A DNA stretch of 64,000 nucleotides from Ophiura sarsii (taxonomy: Eukaryota; Echinodermata; Ophiuroidea; Amphilepidida; Ophiuridae). The notes beneath the pieces are model-generated. The model saw only the letters and a list, made by a program, of their open reading frames with translations. It had not been told where the DNA came from and searched no databases. Made by a program: the position numbers and the translations under genes. The stretch is taken from assembly GCA_035610835.1 (NCBI GenBank), contig CM069454.1:1737117-1801116 (forward strand), in the 5' to 3' direction. Below, piece after piece: positions 34,884 to 46,382 of the stretch (within the stretch, counting starts at the first letter, position 1; every line of letters starts with the position of its first letter).

Positions 34884-35789
34884 GCTTACTGCATTTTGAT
34901 ATAATTCGGGAATTATGACTTAACTCTGCCAAATATAAATTTCTTGGGATTTGTTGTAGATTAAATAGTTTCTAGTAACTTTGCGCTGAGAAGCTATACA
35001 AAACCTCGTATATAATTTAGATGTTAAATAATGTTTGCCAGAGAATCGGCATCAGCCACGTGTGCATACTATATCCATAATAGTAATATATTGTTCTTTT
35101 TATTCTATGGATGGAGTTTTATTTCTACGAGTTTTAGTCTGGAGAATTTGGTTGATCTCCAGATACAGTTTTTCTTTCACCCGATAATTGTTAGAGCCCG
35201 TTGGTTATCAACCCAGCTGGCCAATTTACGGTTTTTAAAGGTTAAAAACACGTTTCAGGTTGGTGAAAAAAACGTTTTAATATCACGTATTAAGCACGTA
35301 TATGTGTGGAGTTTTTTATGGGTTTTAATAACGTTTCCATGTAACATTTTGTAAACGTTAATATAACGTGAAAATAACCATGTTTAATTTATTTAGTCTT
35401 GCAAGATGTTTCAAATACGTTTTAAGGGGGGTGTGGACTCTCAGGTACAGCCTCCGTAAAGCTGCCGTAACTTCTTCAATATCCATTTAATCTTATAAAC
35501 GTATACAGTTTTTTGCTGTAAAGGGTTAAATGAATCCAACCATGATAATGAAATTGACCATTTTGAAAAAATTATAAAAAACACGTTTTTTTACCCATTT
35601 TAGGTTTGGAAAAGATAACTCAAAATATATTTTGTTAAAATTTGCGCCAAAGCATTATAAAGGGCAATACGGCATAGCGGACAGTGTTGTGGTCATATGC
35701 TGTTCCCTTAAGCGTGTATCGACAGTCCAGTCCCTTCGCCCGTTACGTTTGTTGATAAACATTGGATGTAAACAACGGTCACCTCATCT
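34884..35789. other. no supported gene
   Basis: An ATG frame at 35031-35354 (107 codons) is hydrophobic and biased by AT content, with no recognisable motif. I do not call it a gene. Confidence 0.4.
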
Positions 35790-37533
35790 AAAGGGTTCAA
35801 CAAAAGAAAGTATACCACTTTGTTTATGTCATTTTGAGTAACTTTCAATTTGTTTTTTGATACCAAATTTGCCCCCTAACAACAAAGATAAACCATGATT
35901 AGCACCATTTAAAGGAAAATGTCCCATTTTCAAAAGTCGCATTTCCAATACACAGCACGAGAAGAATAGGCCAATTGTTAACACAAACATATGCCGTATT
36001 TATCCCGTACTGATCACCGCGCATATCCCTCAATGCGCGGGCTAATTCAAATGTAAACTGATGCATGGGTGAAGGATTTGAATGTAAAGGAATGTTATGG
36101 ATGGGGAGAACATGGACAGATTAACCAAATCTTCTCGTGCTGTGTATTAGAAATGGTCAGAAGTCACAAACTGGTCCAAAAAAAATTTCACTTCTAATAA
36201 TGTTGAGAAATGCACCAATTCTGATTAAACGGGACAAAACTTAAGTTTTACATACTTAATGACCCACAAACTATATATTGTTGGAAAGCTTAAGATTCAA
36301 GGTTTTTTATTTTTGCAAAAAAGAATCAAATTATACAGGGTGTGTACAATTTTTACAGGGTGGAACATAACAAATTTGATCATTTTTGCTCCTCACAAAA
36401 TAGTTTGATAGTTTGTACAATTAGGGTTTAGCTGAAAATAGTCGCCAAAATCAGAACAACCGCAGAAGGTGCTACCAAATTTGCTAAGAATCATTTGCCC
36501 AAAATGTACACAGAAAAAGTACAGGGTGTCTAAAATTATGATGAAATAATGCATAAAATGAATGTTTGTATATATTATTCTATGAAATTTAGTTAGCATG
36601 GACCATTTAATTGAGAAGAAAATGGTTATCAAAATGAACTACATGAATATCGTTAAAGTTCCTTTTATTTTGAATACAGGGTGGTCCAAAAAAGGTCTAA
36701 ATAGCAAATTTTTCATGAATCTATGAACAATTCTGTGAAGAAACACTTCTGGCTTTTTTAGTTAAATGTTTTACTACCCAGGGTAGAAAAGGACCGAAGA
36801 GTCACACAAATGAAATAGAGAGACTGCGATTTGGCCATTGTTTAATCAATAAAATGAATAAAACTGTGTATTTTGTACATTAAAACACTCCCTGAATTGA
36901 ACATCATATTCTAGTAGAGAATGTCTAGATAACAATTTAATATTAGTATTCATAGTAGCAGGCACATGTTATTAACACATATGAGAAGTTTGAAAACTTT
37001 CCTATGTATACTTTTAAAATGGCATCAATTTCAAAAGTTCTAGTTTTCCGCTATTTTGTGTACAAACCTATGGGCTCCTCGTCCACCGGCTCCTCGTCCA
37101 CCGATCCCACCCTTGACTCACTCGACGTTTAGATTGATAACTTCACTGTTGCTAAACATGTGGCTTTAATTCTTTTTTTATTCGGTAGCTGGATAAATTG
37201 TCTTTAATATGATACCAAAAATATTATGTTTTTTTGACAACTTCTATTTAAAATAGAGACATGTATCACGATTTTAAGGATTTTTTGAAACGATCCCACC
37301 TTATTTGATATACCTATTAGTGACCTGTGACCAAATGCGACTTTTGAAAATGGGATATTTTCCTTTAAATGGTGCTAATCATGGTTTATCTTTGTTGTTG
37401 GGGGCAAATTTGGTATCAAATTATGCCTAAAAGATTGATCTAAATGCCTATCTAGCCTGTTTGGTCAAAAACAAATTGAAAGTTACTAAAAATGACATAA
37501 ACAAAGTGGTATACTTTCTTTTGTTGAACCCTT
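35790..37533. mobile_element. element with long terminal inverted repeats
   Basis: 35790-35944 (starting AAAGGGTTCAACAAAAGAAA) is the inverted complement of 37333-37533; the left arm lacks about 46 bp present in the right. Inside the left arm a second inverted pair, AATACACAGCACGAGAAG (near 35948) and its complement (near 36133), encloses 165 bp. A related, more diverged copy is at 39830-40290. No transposase seen; probably non-autonomous. Confidence 0.7.
36336..36690. repeat. cluster of ACAGGGTG words
   Basis: TACAGGGTG-type words at about 36338, 36354, 36521 and 36677. A similar cluster with related spacing is at 43077-43480, and single words occur at 37988 and 44665. The last is a true Tc1/mariner end, so these clusters may be scars of nested or repeated insertions with that terminus. 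Confidence 0.45.
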
Positions 37534-38075
37534 TATAATAAAGGGAATTTCTCTTGTGACATAAATGCGCCAATTCTGAATAACGGCTATAGGGTGCGAA
37601 TATATGCATGCCGAAGAGTCGTCGCGAAAAACATGGTTGCTGTACAACCCGATATTTATAAGCTATTCTAATGAAGGTGCTCCACTTCGAAATATTGTTC
37701 ATTTTGTCCAGTGATTTTTGAATCGCCAGATAATTAAGAATGAGAGGTTTTTGTTTGTTTTTGATATCGGATTGTTTATTTTACAAAGCCAACCAGAAAA
37801 TAATATAGTTATCTTAAATTTAGGTCTTACCCCGTCTGATGAAACATAACGACATTTTAATTTGGTAGCGAAATGATTCGTTGTCACACATACACACACG
37901 TCACACGTCACACACGATACACGATACTTGCCCAGCGCTATTACGCAGTAGCTGATGGTTGGGCAATTCTATTAAGAAGCGATATGTACAGGGTGTCTCG
38001 AACATAATAACATTCATAGTTGTTTAAAAGAGGTGTTATGTTCCGCTATTTTAGGATATTTGGTATGTACATTTA

Positions 38076-38234
38076 AAGGTAGATGTTCAGATTTTCAACT
38101 TGAAGTTTTCTATTCTACATGAAAGGTCATCCTTAAAAACGTCGTGTCCCAAAATTTGAGATGCATAGCTATTATGGTTCTTATTTTAGACGCACAAGAT
38201 GCTGTGAACTGTACCCATTGAGTAGTACACAAAC
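38076..38234. repeat. dispersed repeat shared with 54803-54971
   Basis: Starts TTAAAGGTAGATGTTC, includes ACATGAAAGGTCATC and ends CATTGAGTAGTACACAAACT in both places, with moderate divergence between. Confidence 0.75.
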
Positions 38235-39000
38235 TATATCGGTGGTAACCACCATTCGCGGTAATTCAACGCTATTTCGTAGATTTCTCTGTCATTATAC
38301 TGAATTAGGCCGTCAAATTTCAGTATGATGATGAGAAAAATACGAGCTTTCATATGATATGAAAATCTCCGTATGTTTGAAATAATTCTGTGTTACGAAA
38401 ATGTGATCGGGTCATCTACCTTTAATAAGCCCAACATTATTCATACCCTTTCAAAATATGAGATGTTTGCATTTTTCTCATATCTATACCAGGAATGGTG
38501 GAACTTTCGCCTTACACAAAATACATTTAGTTTTCAAGTACAAATCAATATATCTGGGCTCAACATATTGAGCAAAACAATTCTGTACACCCGCAACACG
38601 CATACTTATATAAATATAATAGTACTCTTGTTTCTTGTCCCTTCATTCGATTGTCCCTGATTGGATGAAACTATAATTATCTAATATAGCATTCTATGCA
38701 TGAATGATTCGTACAAACTTGTATTCTTAATAAATAATCTGCATGACTCCTGCGTCTCACAATATTAGGCCTTATACAAAATCTTTTGTATTTATTTACT
38801 TGTTTTCATTATAAGCCCCGGCTTTACCGGGTATTTATATAGGCCAATCTTAATCAAGCCTATAGGTATCATCTTGCCTTATGTAGGCAAGATAACCATG
38901 CTTAAGTTGTAATAGCACGTTTACGCTTGATTTGCAAGTCTACCGTATTGGATATCATATAAAAACGTAGACAATCCAATATGTATGATCACTAACAACT
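38235..39000. other. no supported gene
   Basis: Only short AT-rich frames and a palindromic TTGCCTTATGTAGGCAA near 38874-38890. Confidence 0.4.
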
Positions 39001-39002
39001 AG

Positions 39003-39175
39003 TTATATGACGAAATGGGACATGATAAAGTGGCAAATGACAAAATGACATTAGGACGAAGTAGGAAAGGACGATATGGGAATAGGGCAAAATGACGCAA
39101 GGATGAAATGGCATTAGGACGAAATAGCGTAATGATGAATTGGGAGAGGACGAAGTGGGAAAGGACCAATTGGGC
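39003..39175. repeat. minisatellite of GACGAAATGGCATTAG type
   Basis: Imperfect tandem words such as GACGAAATGG, GGCATTAGGACGAA and GACGAAGTGG; reverse complement of the 31632-31712 repeat. Confidence 0.7.
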
Positions 39176-39829
39176 TCGGGAAATCGTACTTCAAATCACC
39201 CAATCTAAGCCTCGGATCTAAGCTAACCGTCTTCCTTTTTAAGTCTCATGTGATATGTGAAAAAGGGTTAGTCTACCTAAATGGAAAACAATCCATTATA
39301 GGCCGTACCATGTTTAGTGAAAACCAGCTATGTCAATGTCATGTCATTCAGCATCAGTGTTCAGTGAATCTTCCAGTAGAACACGCGTACTGTATTCATA
39401 GAGCTTGCATACCACGGCTACACACACTGGCCGAAGCGTCCGGGGACGAATTAGCCGATGCGTCAGTTGTGGTTTGATTGTAAATTGCCAACGATTGTGC
39501 TATTCAGTAAATGCGGCAGCGGTACATAATAACAAGCAGTTAAGTTCCTCGATTCTTGTTTTATTTATTTAATTAATTATTTTTTTATTTATATATTTAG
39601 ATATAGACTTTATGCGTTCTTTTAAGGACACATTACACAATGATATAACACATTACAAATATATAGGTACATGATAGCAAAGTAGAATCATGACCCTAAC
39701 ACGAGTCTCATTAATTCTCAGGTCAGGTTCAGTGATTTTGAGTAAGATTTCGAATTTTGAGAATACGGGGGCAAAAAACATTTAAAACAGGCAAGATTGA
39801 CATTTGGATGAATCATGTTAGCACAATTT

Positions 39830-40290
39830 GGAACCACATTTGCCACAAAACAACAAAGATGGGCCACGATTAACACGGGTATTAACACCAGTTAATGAGA
39901 TCCGTGACGTTTCCAAATTCGCATTCAATGCGGGAGAAAAGACCAAAGGTTATTAACACACATATCCAGAAATCGTACCGTATTGATCACAGCACATTCC
40001 CCAACGCGGGCTAATTCAAATTGAAACTGTCATGCATAGGTAGTGTTGCACGGTTGCACTGTATGATCGATATCCCCAACGGTCATACAAATTTGGAAAA
40101 GTCACGGATTTTCTTGAAATGGTGCTAAGCATCGCTCATCTTTGATGTTTTGTGGCAAATTCGGTACCAAATTGCGCCAAAATGACTCATCTAAATATCT
40201 ATTTGGCCTGTTTGGTCAATAATTATTTGAACGTCACTCTATTATGGACATAAACAAAGTGTATGACTTTCTTTTGTTCAGCTCTTTGTT
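39830..40290. mobile_element. diverged relative of the long-TIR element
   Basis: Left part (CAACAAAGATGGGCCACGAT) and right part (CGCTCATCTTTGATGTTTTG, then GACATAAACAAAGTG and CTTTCTTTTGTTCA) match the arms of 35790-37533 in inverted arrangement. The interior shares words such as GCGGGCTAATTCAAA but is much shorter. Confidence 0.65.
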
Positions 40291-40610
40291 ATAGCCGTAC
40301 ACAAAGCCCCGGTATCTGATAGTGACAATTTCTTTGTATTTTGTTTTATTTCATATTTATCCCATCACATCATATAAACACATAAATAATCAATAATGTC
40401 ATACATATTTCACATAAATAAAATCTTACAGAAGTTTTCTTTATCTAATTTCTAAATGTTTTGATTTTCTTACAGCTTTAAAGAAATACCCATGTATTCG
40501 ATTTTGTCACAACTATTATGTCCCTCTTCCCTCTGTTAGTGACAATATTGATAACATAAATAAACCATCATGGGTTGATACTTGAGACATTAGGCTCTGT
40601 TGATACATAC

Positions 40611-40680
40611 CTGCATGGACACAATGCACACTCCAAACCAGCATTCCGAAGAACAGATACATTACATCTGGCGTCTTCAT
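40611..40680 (-). CDS. signal-peptide exon, likely exon 1 of the Calx-beta-like gene
   Basis: ATG at 40680-40678 in good context (AAAATGA) opens 23 codons: MKTPDVMYLFFGMLV followed by WSVHCVHA, a basic start, a hydrophobic core and a small-residue end typical of a cleaved signal peptide. It ends in phase 1 at a strong donor, GCAG|GTATGT. Joined to exon alpha copy 4, the split codon becomes GGT and the mature protein starts just before the Calx-beta-like domain. The implied intron is 12.8 kb and could hide more exons. The gene link is inference from phase, strand, order and fit; the exon could belong to another secreted-protein gene. Confidence 0.5.
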
Positions 40681-41010
40681 TTTGCCATTAATATTCCAAT
40701 CTTCATATAAAAATGATTTGTGAACTCGCTCATGGAAGACATGGGTATACTGGCCCAAGAGTCCACTTAGGAATCTAGACCGTCAACCGCCTGGCACAGG
40801 GTAAGTTGAATATGTGGTAATACTTGTAATAGACCAGAACCCGAATCTAACCAATATCCTACAAGCAAATGGGAAATTATCAGAGCACACCAAACCAAAG
40901 TATTATCGTAACTTATTATCTCCTACATAAATAGTATAGATAGTGACCCTGGCAGTGGTCTACCGTATTGTATTAGACAAGAATGGAATTTGGATGGCCA
41001 CATCCATCAG

Positions 41011-41045
41011 GTATATTTATAAAGGAGGGTGACAGACCAGAACGA
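41011..41045 (+). promoter_or_regulatory. second copy of TATA segment
   Basis: TTTATAAAGG at 41016-41025 and CCAGAACGA at 41037-41045, homologous to 29799-29829. It points away from the signal-peptide exon, which is on the other strand 330 bp to the left, so the two could form a divergent pair. No reading frame downstream is convincing. Confidence 0.35.
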
Positions 41046-41079
41046 AGGTTAAAGACAATAACTGGGTCAGTGAACAGAG

Positions 41080-42680
41080 GTAGCACTGGCTCAAAAATAA
41101 GAGGAGTCCCATTACATTTTTCAGGACCCTTTAAGGACCGCAAAAACTAAATTTAAGGGGTCCCCCAGAAATATAAGGGGTCAAAAACCGATTTAGAGAA
41201 ATTAGAGGTACAGTTCAGCGCAGAGAGCTGGAAATTACTGCAGCCTTTTTGTTTAAGGAACGCATTTTCCCCGTTTGATTTGATTTTGATTTTGAATTAA
41301 GATGATAATAATAATGCACAGTTAAAGAGCTTTCACCAAACATGCAGTTGGACCGTCTTTGGTTCAATTTTAACGGTTGTGTATGTGTGTGCATTTGTGC
41401 AACAACTACAATGTAATACGCTTTTTTTAATATAAGTAGCATAAGTAATTACAGAACCTTTTTTTAAAGTTGACTTTTTAACAATGCACTGCAATTTCAT
41501 TTTGGAAAATGGGATTTTTAGGTCATTTTTAAGTTAGAAGGTAAGACGTAACTTTACGATGAATTTGCCTGCGGCAGTAGGAGGAAAATGTCCATCATGT
41601 CTGAACACAGCTACTGACAGTCGGCAGTTTAGTGCCAAGTTTTGCACTTGATAAAGCTACCATTTGATTTACTTTAGCAAATTCTATGACGTACTGTTCT
41701 TTGACTGAAATTCCTCTTGTTATAATAATTAGTCTTTCTTCAACCAAGAATTTTCTTTTCTAAAAGGATTATACAAAACAAAAAAACAAAAGATTAACCC
41801 CACAATCGCAATTTTAAAACGAGTAGTTTTGTGTGATCGCAAAAGGTCGCTGTATTGTATGGGGTGCCGTGTGGGTGGGAATGTGTGTGGACAACACTAT
41901 AAAGCACCGAGTAAGTACGCGAGGGCGGGCTACGGGGCTAGTGAGGTTCTAAAACATCACTCTTTTTTTCTCTCCCCAAATCGTGCCATAGTTGGTGAGT
42001 CTTTTACTAACCTTTTTTTCGTACAATTTATAAAATGTACGGAGCGGATACATGTATTTCTCACAGGTGATTTGTGGGCGACTCTCATTAGAAGTTACAA
42101 TTAGACCTCTCTGTTTGAAATGTACAAAACAAACAATCTTATTGGAGATTGCAGTTATACAACTGCACCGTGTACCTTTTTCCAAGTTGACAGAGGGCGA
42201 CCAGTGCCTACAATTTAATACCATTAAGAACGGAACTGAAACATATTTTCTCAGGTTTTGAATCATGTGGTGTACATAATTATCTCGATCGGTTTCTTTA
42301 ACTGGGTGCAGACTTACATTTAAGTTTGCTTCTTGCTAGCCATATCTTTCCCGTTTTTCTTTTGTTCTTCTTTCTGACTTAAAACCCATCACCAGGACGA
42401 TATAAATAGAACGTTATTGATATCAACACAGGACAAAGGACGCTTCTTTGCACAATATTGGAGATTAATTTATTGCGCTTTTACTCATGGCATGTCATTG
42501 TTGGAGATTTTCCATATACGACAAAAGTGATATATTGCTCTGTTGTACAAACCAGTAAATGACATGGTTTACACAAAGTTTTCTTATTTTTCATCGGATT
42601 GATCTCATATTTTCAGGATATAATAATAATTAATTGGGCTTTACATGGTAGCTGCAATGCTTACACGTACTTTTAAGTAC
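41080..42680. other. no supported gene
   Basis: An ATG frame on the minus strand at 41949-42266 (105 codons) has no recognisable motif and overlaps an equally open plus-strand frame. A polyadenylation or promoter context was not seen. Confidence 0.35.
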
Positions 42681-42740
42681 GTAATTATGGGTAATTGATT
42701 ATAATACTTAAAAGTATTATAATCAATTACCCATAATTAC
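42681..42740. repeat. 60-bp near-perfect palindrome
   Basis: GTAATTATGGGTAATTGATT begins the left arm; 29 bp pair perfectly with the right arm around two central bases. Such a sequence extrudes as a cruciform and is unlikely by chance. It has no recognisable element ends. Confidence 0.9.
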
Positions 42741-43076
42741 TTTACTAGTCTAGATAAATCTCTTATTTCGATGACAAAAGGTGTTTACTCCGTCAAATTC
42801 AATAGCAGAATACCATCAACGGTTGATTACACGGCTCATTAGATAAAGCAGCCATTAACGACTCCTTTTTAAATACACCGACATTCGACAATTTGGTGCC
42901 AAGTCTTACGTTATTAAATTCCATTATAATTGTTCTTTCCGTGACCAAAATATTTATTTGGTAAATTGTTTAGTATGAATAAGTGATTTCCTATACCTGG
43001 TCATATGTCATAAGTTGGTGTAAAAAAGTTACACTTTTGTAAATATTTTAAAGCTATCACTACAAGTGATATTATA

Positions 43077-43490
43077 CAGAGTGTGCATACATTATACACA
43101 GTGTAACATAAAAAAAAACATTTTTTACTAGTTTTGAAATACCCATGTTATTTTTTTCTCTAAAGTATGATAGCAAGAAGGCATGTTAGCGCTTTCAGTT
43201 AAAAAAAAAGTAACTCGACCAATCAATCCCGTAAAATACACAGGGTGGCCGAGATCATGTATATTAAATAATGGAAAACAATGAACCATTGGTTTAGAGA
43301 CCTAGGTTTAAGGACAATTATAGCACAATTTAGTTGACAACAAATTAATATACAGGGTGATAAAAATGTAGCATAGGACGATTCCAAGTTGTTGAAGAGA
43401 AGAAACCTCTAAAGGCTATAACTCATTTTGGAGTTGATAACCGCATGATTGCTGTGCTGGAGTAGACTATTCAGGGTGTGTCAAAAAAGA
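43077..43490. repeat. second cluster of CAGGGTG-like words
   Basis: ATACAGAGTGTGC (43077), ACACAGGGTGGCC (about 43239), TACAGGGTGATAA (about 43351) and TTCAGGGTGTGTC (about 43470), in the same order and similar spacing as 36336-36690. The left pair is followed by GTAACATAA versus GGAACATAAC in the other cluster, showing common origin. Confidence 0.45.
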
Positions 43491-44437
43491 GTTCCCATGT
43501 TAAACGTGATTATTTTGGCCGTGACAAATATACATATTGTTCGCAAAATACTAATTATCATGTTTAGCCATCGTTAATGTACTATAGGAATTTATTTTAT
43601 GTTTATGTCGGAGATGACGTTATTAAATTAAGGCAAATCTATGCAGGCGTGTTCAAATTCAGCTTTGGCCACTTTTGATGTGAAGAGAGCTTCTTTATTA
43701 TAATCTACATTCAGTTTGTCATTGAACATAATCAACCAAATCAATAATATTTATACCTACTAAATGTTGATAGCAATGCGTTGATAGTTAGTTGAATTGA
43801 ATCATAATACTGGAACCTTGATGTAACACGAGGGATTATACAAAATAATGGTACACGATATATATAATATTCAAATATCAATTTTTAATCTATAAATATA
43901 TATTCTCATAATTCATACAGTTGTATATATCGACATAGATCATTGCATCAATCAGTACATTCTGTTGTCATGTTGTTATTTTTGTATATTATATACATAT
44001 GCAAAATCAATCAATATAGACAATCAGAGTTTATCAATATCGAAATACCTCGAAGACAAACGATGACGTGATAACCTTGGTGATGTTGCTTCTCCATACG
44101 CTTTCCCGCGATTATAGTTTCTGTGATTTTCGATATCAGAGTTATGAATGTCTTTTGGCGTTAAACACCTAATAGACAGAAGTATGCGTAGTGGGATGCT
44201 CTCGTATTGGAATCCAAACCTTGTGATGCCCAGTCCGGACCCAGATTGAAGGTCTACAAAATAAAACACAACCCAAAATATATAATAATAATAACGTATA
44301 CAATTATATACCCTGCATACATTTATTTAATTTGTATAACATAATTTATCATAAGACATCACAATAATCGGTGGCTCAAATGATCATTTAGTTCAATCAA
44401 TGTTATCCATTTCATTCTCACGCAACATGTTTATAGT
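43491..44437. other. AT-rich stretch, no gene seen
   Basis: TA-rich words between 43850 and 44000. A minus-strand frame at 44024-44269 has no recognisable features. Confidence 0.4.
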
Positions 44438-44590
44438 AGGAGCCCCAGACCTCAAATTGAGGGGTTGAACCCTGACCTCCTAACATACTCCTAATTTTAT
44501 TATTTTCTGGCAGGGATATATCTAGTTAAAAATAATTGATTGTCCTGTTCATGTTTAACTCTTGCGAAATCCGAATATTACAACATCATT
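44438..44590 (+). repeat. dispersed repeat (GTAGGAGC...CTCTTGCGAAAT), copy 1
   Basis: Shares GTAGGAGC, TGACCTCC, AACATACTCCTAA and CTCTTGCGAAAT, in order, with 47716-47860 and with 49512-49660 (inverted). Confidence 0.65.
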
Positions 44591-44906
44591 ACACCACCCT
44601 TTTGGAAGACGAATTTTAGCATTTTAATACCCATCATAGGGTAATACTACGAGTATACGTCATACAGGGTGTCCCAAAAGTCTATGCACGTTTTTGAAGA
44701 GTCATATCTCATAAAATATAAATCATATGGTATAAATTTAACCATATTTTGATAGACGAGATTTGGGAAATAATTTTGATACCAAACACAACCCTATTGG
44801 TGAATCCACAACATTATAAAACTGGTTGAAAGTGTTTGGCTGTGTGAGACCCACCCATACCAAGTACAACACATTGTTGCTAAAACAGGTGCGCATAAAT
44901 TAACAG

Positions 44907-44915
44907 TATAAAAAG
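44907..44915 (+). promoter_or_regulatory. TATA box of the transposon
   Basis: TATAAAAAG 120 bp before the transposase ATG and about 240 bp inside the left end; probably the element's own promoter. Confidence 0.45.
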
Positions 44916-45026
44916 CAACGTTGCGCATTAGTCACAGTTCACTGCTAACCTTGCAACATTAATGCTATTACCAAAACTCGGTCACTCACAACATAAATAG
45001 GCGTAGTAGACAGCATTGCACAGTAA

Positions 45027-45470
45027 ATGTCTTCATTCCAGATGGTTTACAGCATAGATAAGCGAATACAAATTGTATGGTTCTACGCTGAAACAAATTC
45101 AGTTCAACTTACTCAACAAAAGTTCAGAAAACATTTTAAAGTGAAACGCGCACCAGGAAGAATATCCATTCTTAAGTTGGTGGATACATTTTTGAACACA
45201 GGAACTGTGCATGATTTGTCTCGATGTGGTAGAAAAAGGACTGGTAGATCAACAAGTCACATTGATGTCATAAGACATACAGTAGCCAAAAGTCCAAAGA
45301 GATGTGTGTGTTCACCTTTCTGTAACGTTATTCAATTTTTAGGTCTGTGTTTTTGCATTAGCACACGTCTCTGTATAAATGGAAAACATTTTTTAAAACT
45401 AGATTTCACTATAGAAACGAAAACTATGTGTGATATAGTTTGTTATTATGATGGGATCACTGTAATGTAA
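45027..45470 (+). pseudogene. transposase N-terminal fragment with helix-turn-helix domain
   Basis: ATG-initiated frame of 147 codons. Residues 8-75 (RIQIVWFYAETNS, TQQKFRKHFKVKRAP, ILKLVDTFLNTGTVHD, RCGRKRTGRS) match the helix-turn-helix, DUF4817-type DNA-binding start found in many invertebrate mariner-like transposases. From about residue 94 the sequence switches to unrelated residues, consistent with a deletion that removed the DDE/D catalytic domain. The frame then runs to a stop at 45470 by chance. It is not expected to be active; it could at most bind the element's ends. Confidence 0.7.
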
Positions 45471-45771
45471 AATTTTAAATATTACAATTGACGGATCACT
45501 TTCCGTGTAACCAACTCTACCCGTCTTTTTGTTAAACTCAATAGGTATGGATTTATGAACTTTATTCCTCCGAAGTATAAAATTACATTTTTGCAGTAAT
45601 ACATATTTTACTTCTAGGGTGGCATAACAAAGAGATGTTATTCCAATGTTTGGTATCAAAATTACTTCCCACATCTCCTCTTTCTAAATATGAATTCATA
45701 TTTTCAATACGACTTATATTTTGTGAAATACAAAGCTTCAAAGTCGTGCATAGACTTTTGGGACACCCTGT

Positions 45772-46382
45772 ATCTACTCTTTCTCTTCTCCTCTCTCTCT
45801 TTTCTCTTCTTTTTCTTCTCTTTCTTTTTTTCTCCTCTTTCCCCCTTTTCCCCCTTTTTTTCTCCTATTCCCCCCCCTCTTTTCCCCCTTTTCACCTTCT
45901 TTCCCTCGCTAGTCCGAATTGAGAATTATATCCGCTAGTCCGAAATTAAAATAAGGTCCGCTAGTCCGAATTGAGAATTATATCCGCTAGTCCGAAATTG
46001 AAATAAGGTCCGCTAGTCCGAATTTTTTTTCTCTTTCCCTCTTTCTCTTCTCCTCTCTCTCTTTTCTCTTCTTTTTCTTCTCTTTCTTTTTTTCTCCTCT
46101 TTCCCCCTTTTCCCCCTTTTTTTCTCCTATTCCCCCCCCTCTTTTCCCCCTTTTCACCTTCTTTCCCTCTTTTTCTCCTCTTTTCCTCATTTCTCCCCCT
46201 TTCCACCTTCTTTCCCTCTTTTTTCTCCTCTTTTTCATCTTCCTCCCTCTTCACCTTCTTCCACCCCTTCTTCACCTTCTTCACCTTCTTTCCCCCTCCC
46301 CCTACTTTTTTTTCTTCTTTTCTTCTATATATTTCTCTTAATTTTACCCGCCCCCCCCCCTTTTTTTCCCCCTTTTTTCCTC
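45772..46382. repeat. polypyrimidine tract with an internal duplication
   Basis: The plus strand is almost pure C+T for two long runs. About 130 bp starting at 45777 is repeated from 46029. Between them CGCTAGTCCGAATTGAG recurs with a 52-bp period (45907, 45959, part at 46011). Lysine/glutamate-rich open frames on the minus strand here are by-products of composition. Confidence 0.85.

Larger units (their letters stand above)
44665..45770 (+). mobile_element. Tc1/mariner-like transposon, internally deleted
   Basis: Ends are inverted repeats starting CAGGGTGTCCCAAAAGTCTA, matched over about 26 bp, flanked on both sides by TA (44663-44664, 45771-45772), the standard target duplication of the superfamily. 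It encodes only the N-terminal part of a transposase (45027-45305); the catalytic part is gone. It inserted at the edge of the pyrimidine tract that follows. Confidence 0.85.

Noticed and set aside
35031..35354. 107-codon ATG frame
   Set aside because: AT-driven hydrophobic composition, no domain, no splice or promoter support.
37842..37870. CTGATGA word on the plus strand
   Set aside because: No hairpin followed by GAAA and no cleavage triplet; chance match.
41949..42266. 105-codon ATG frame on the minus strand
   Set aside because: No motif, and an overlapping frame on the other strand is equally open.
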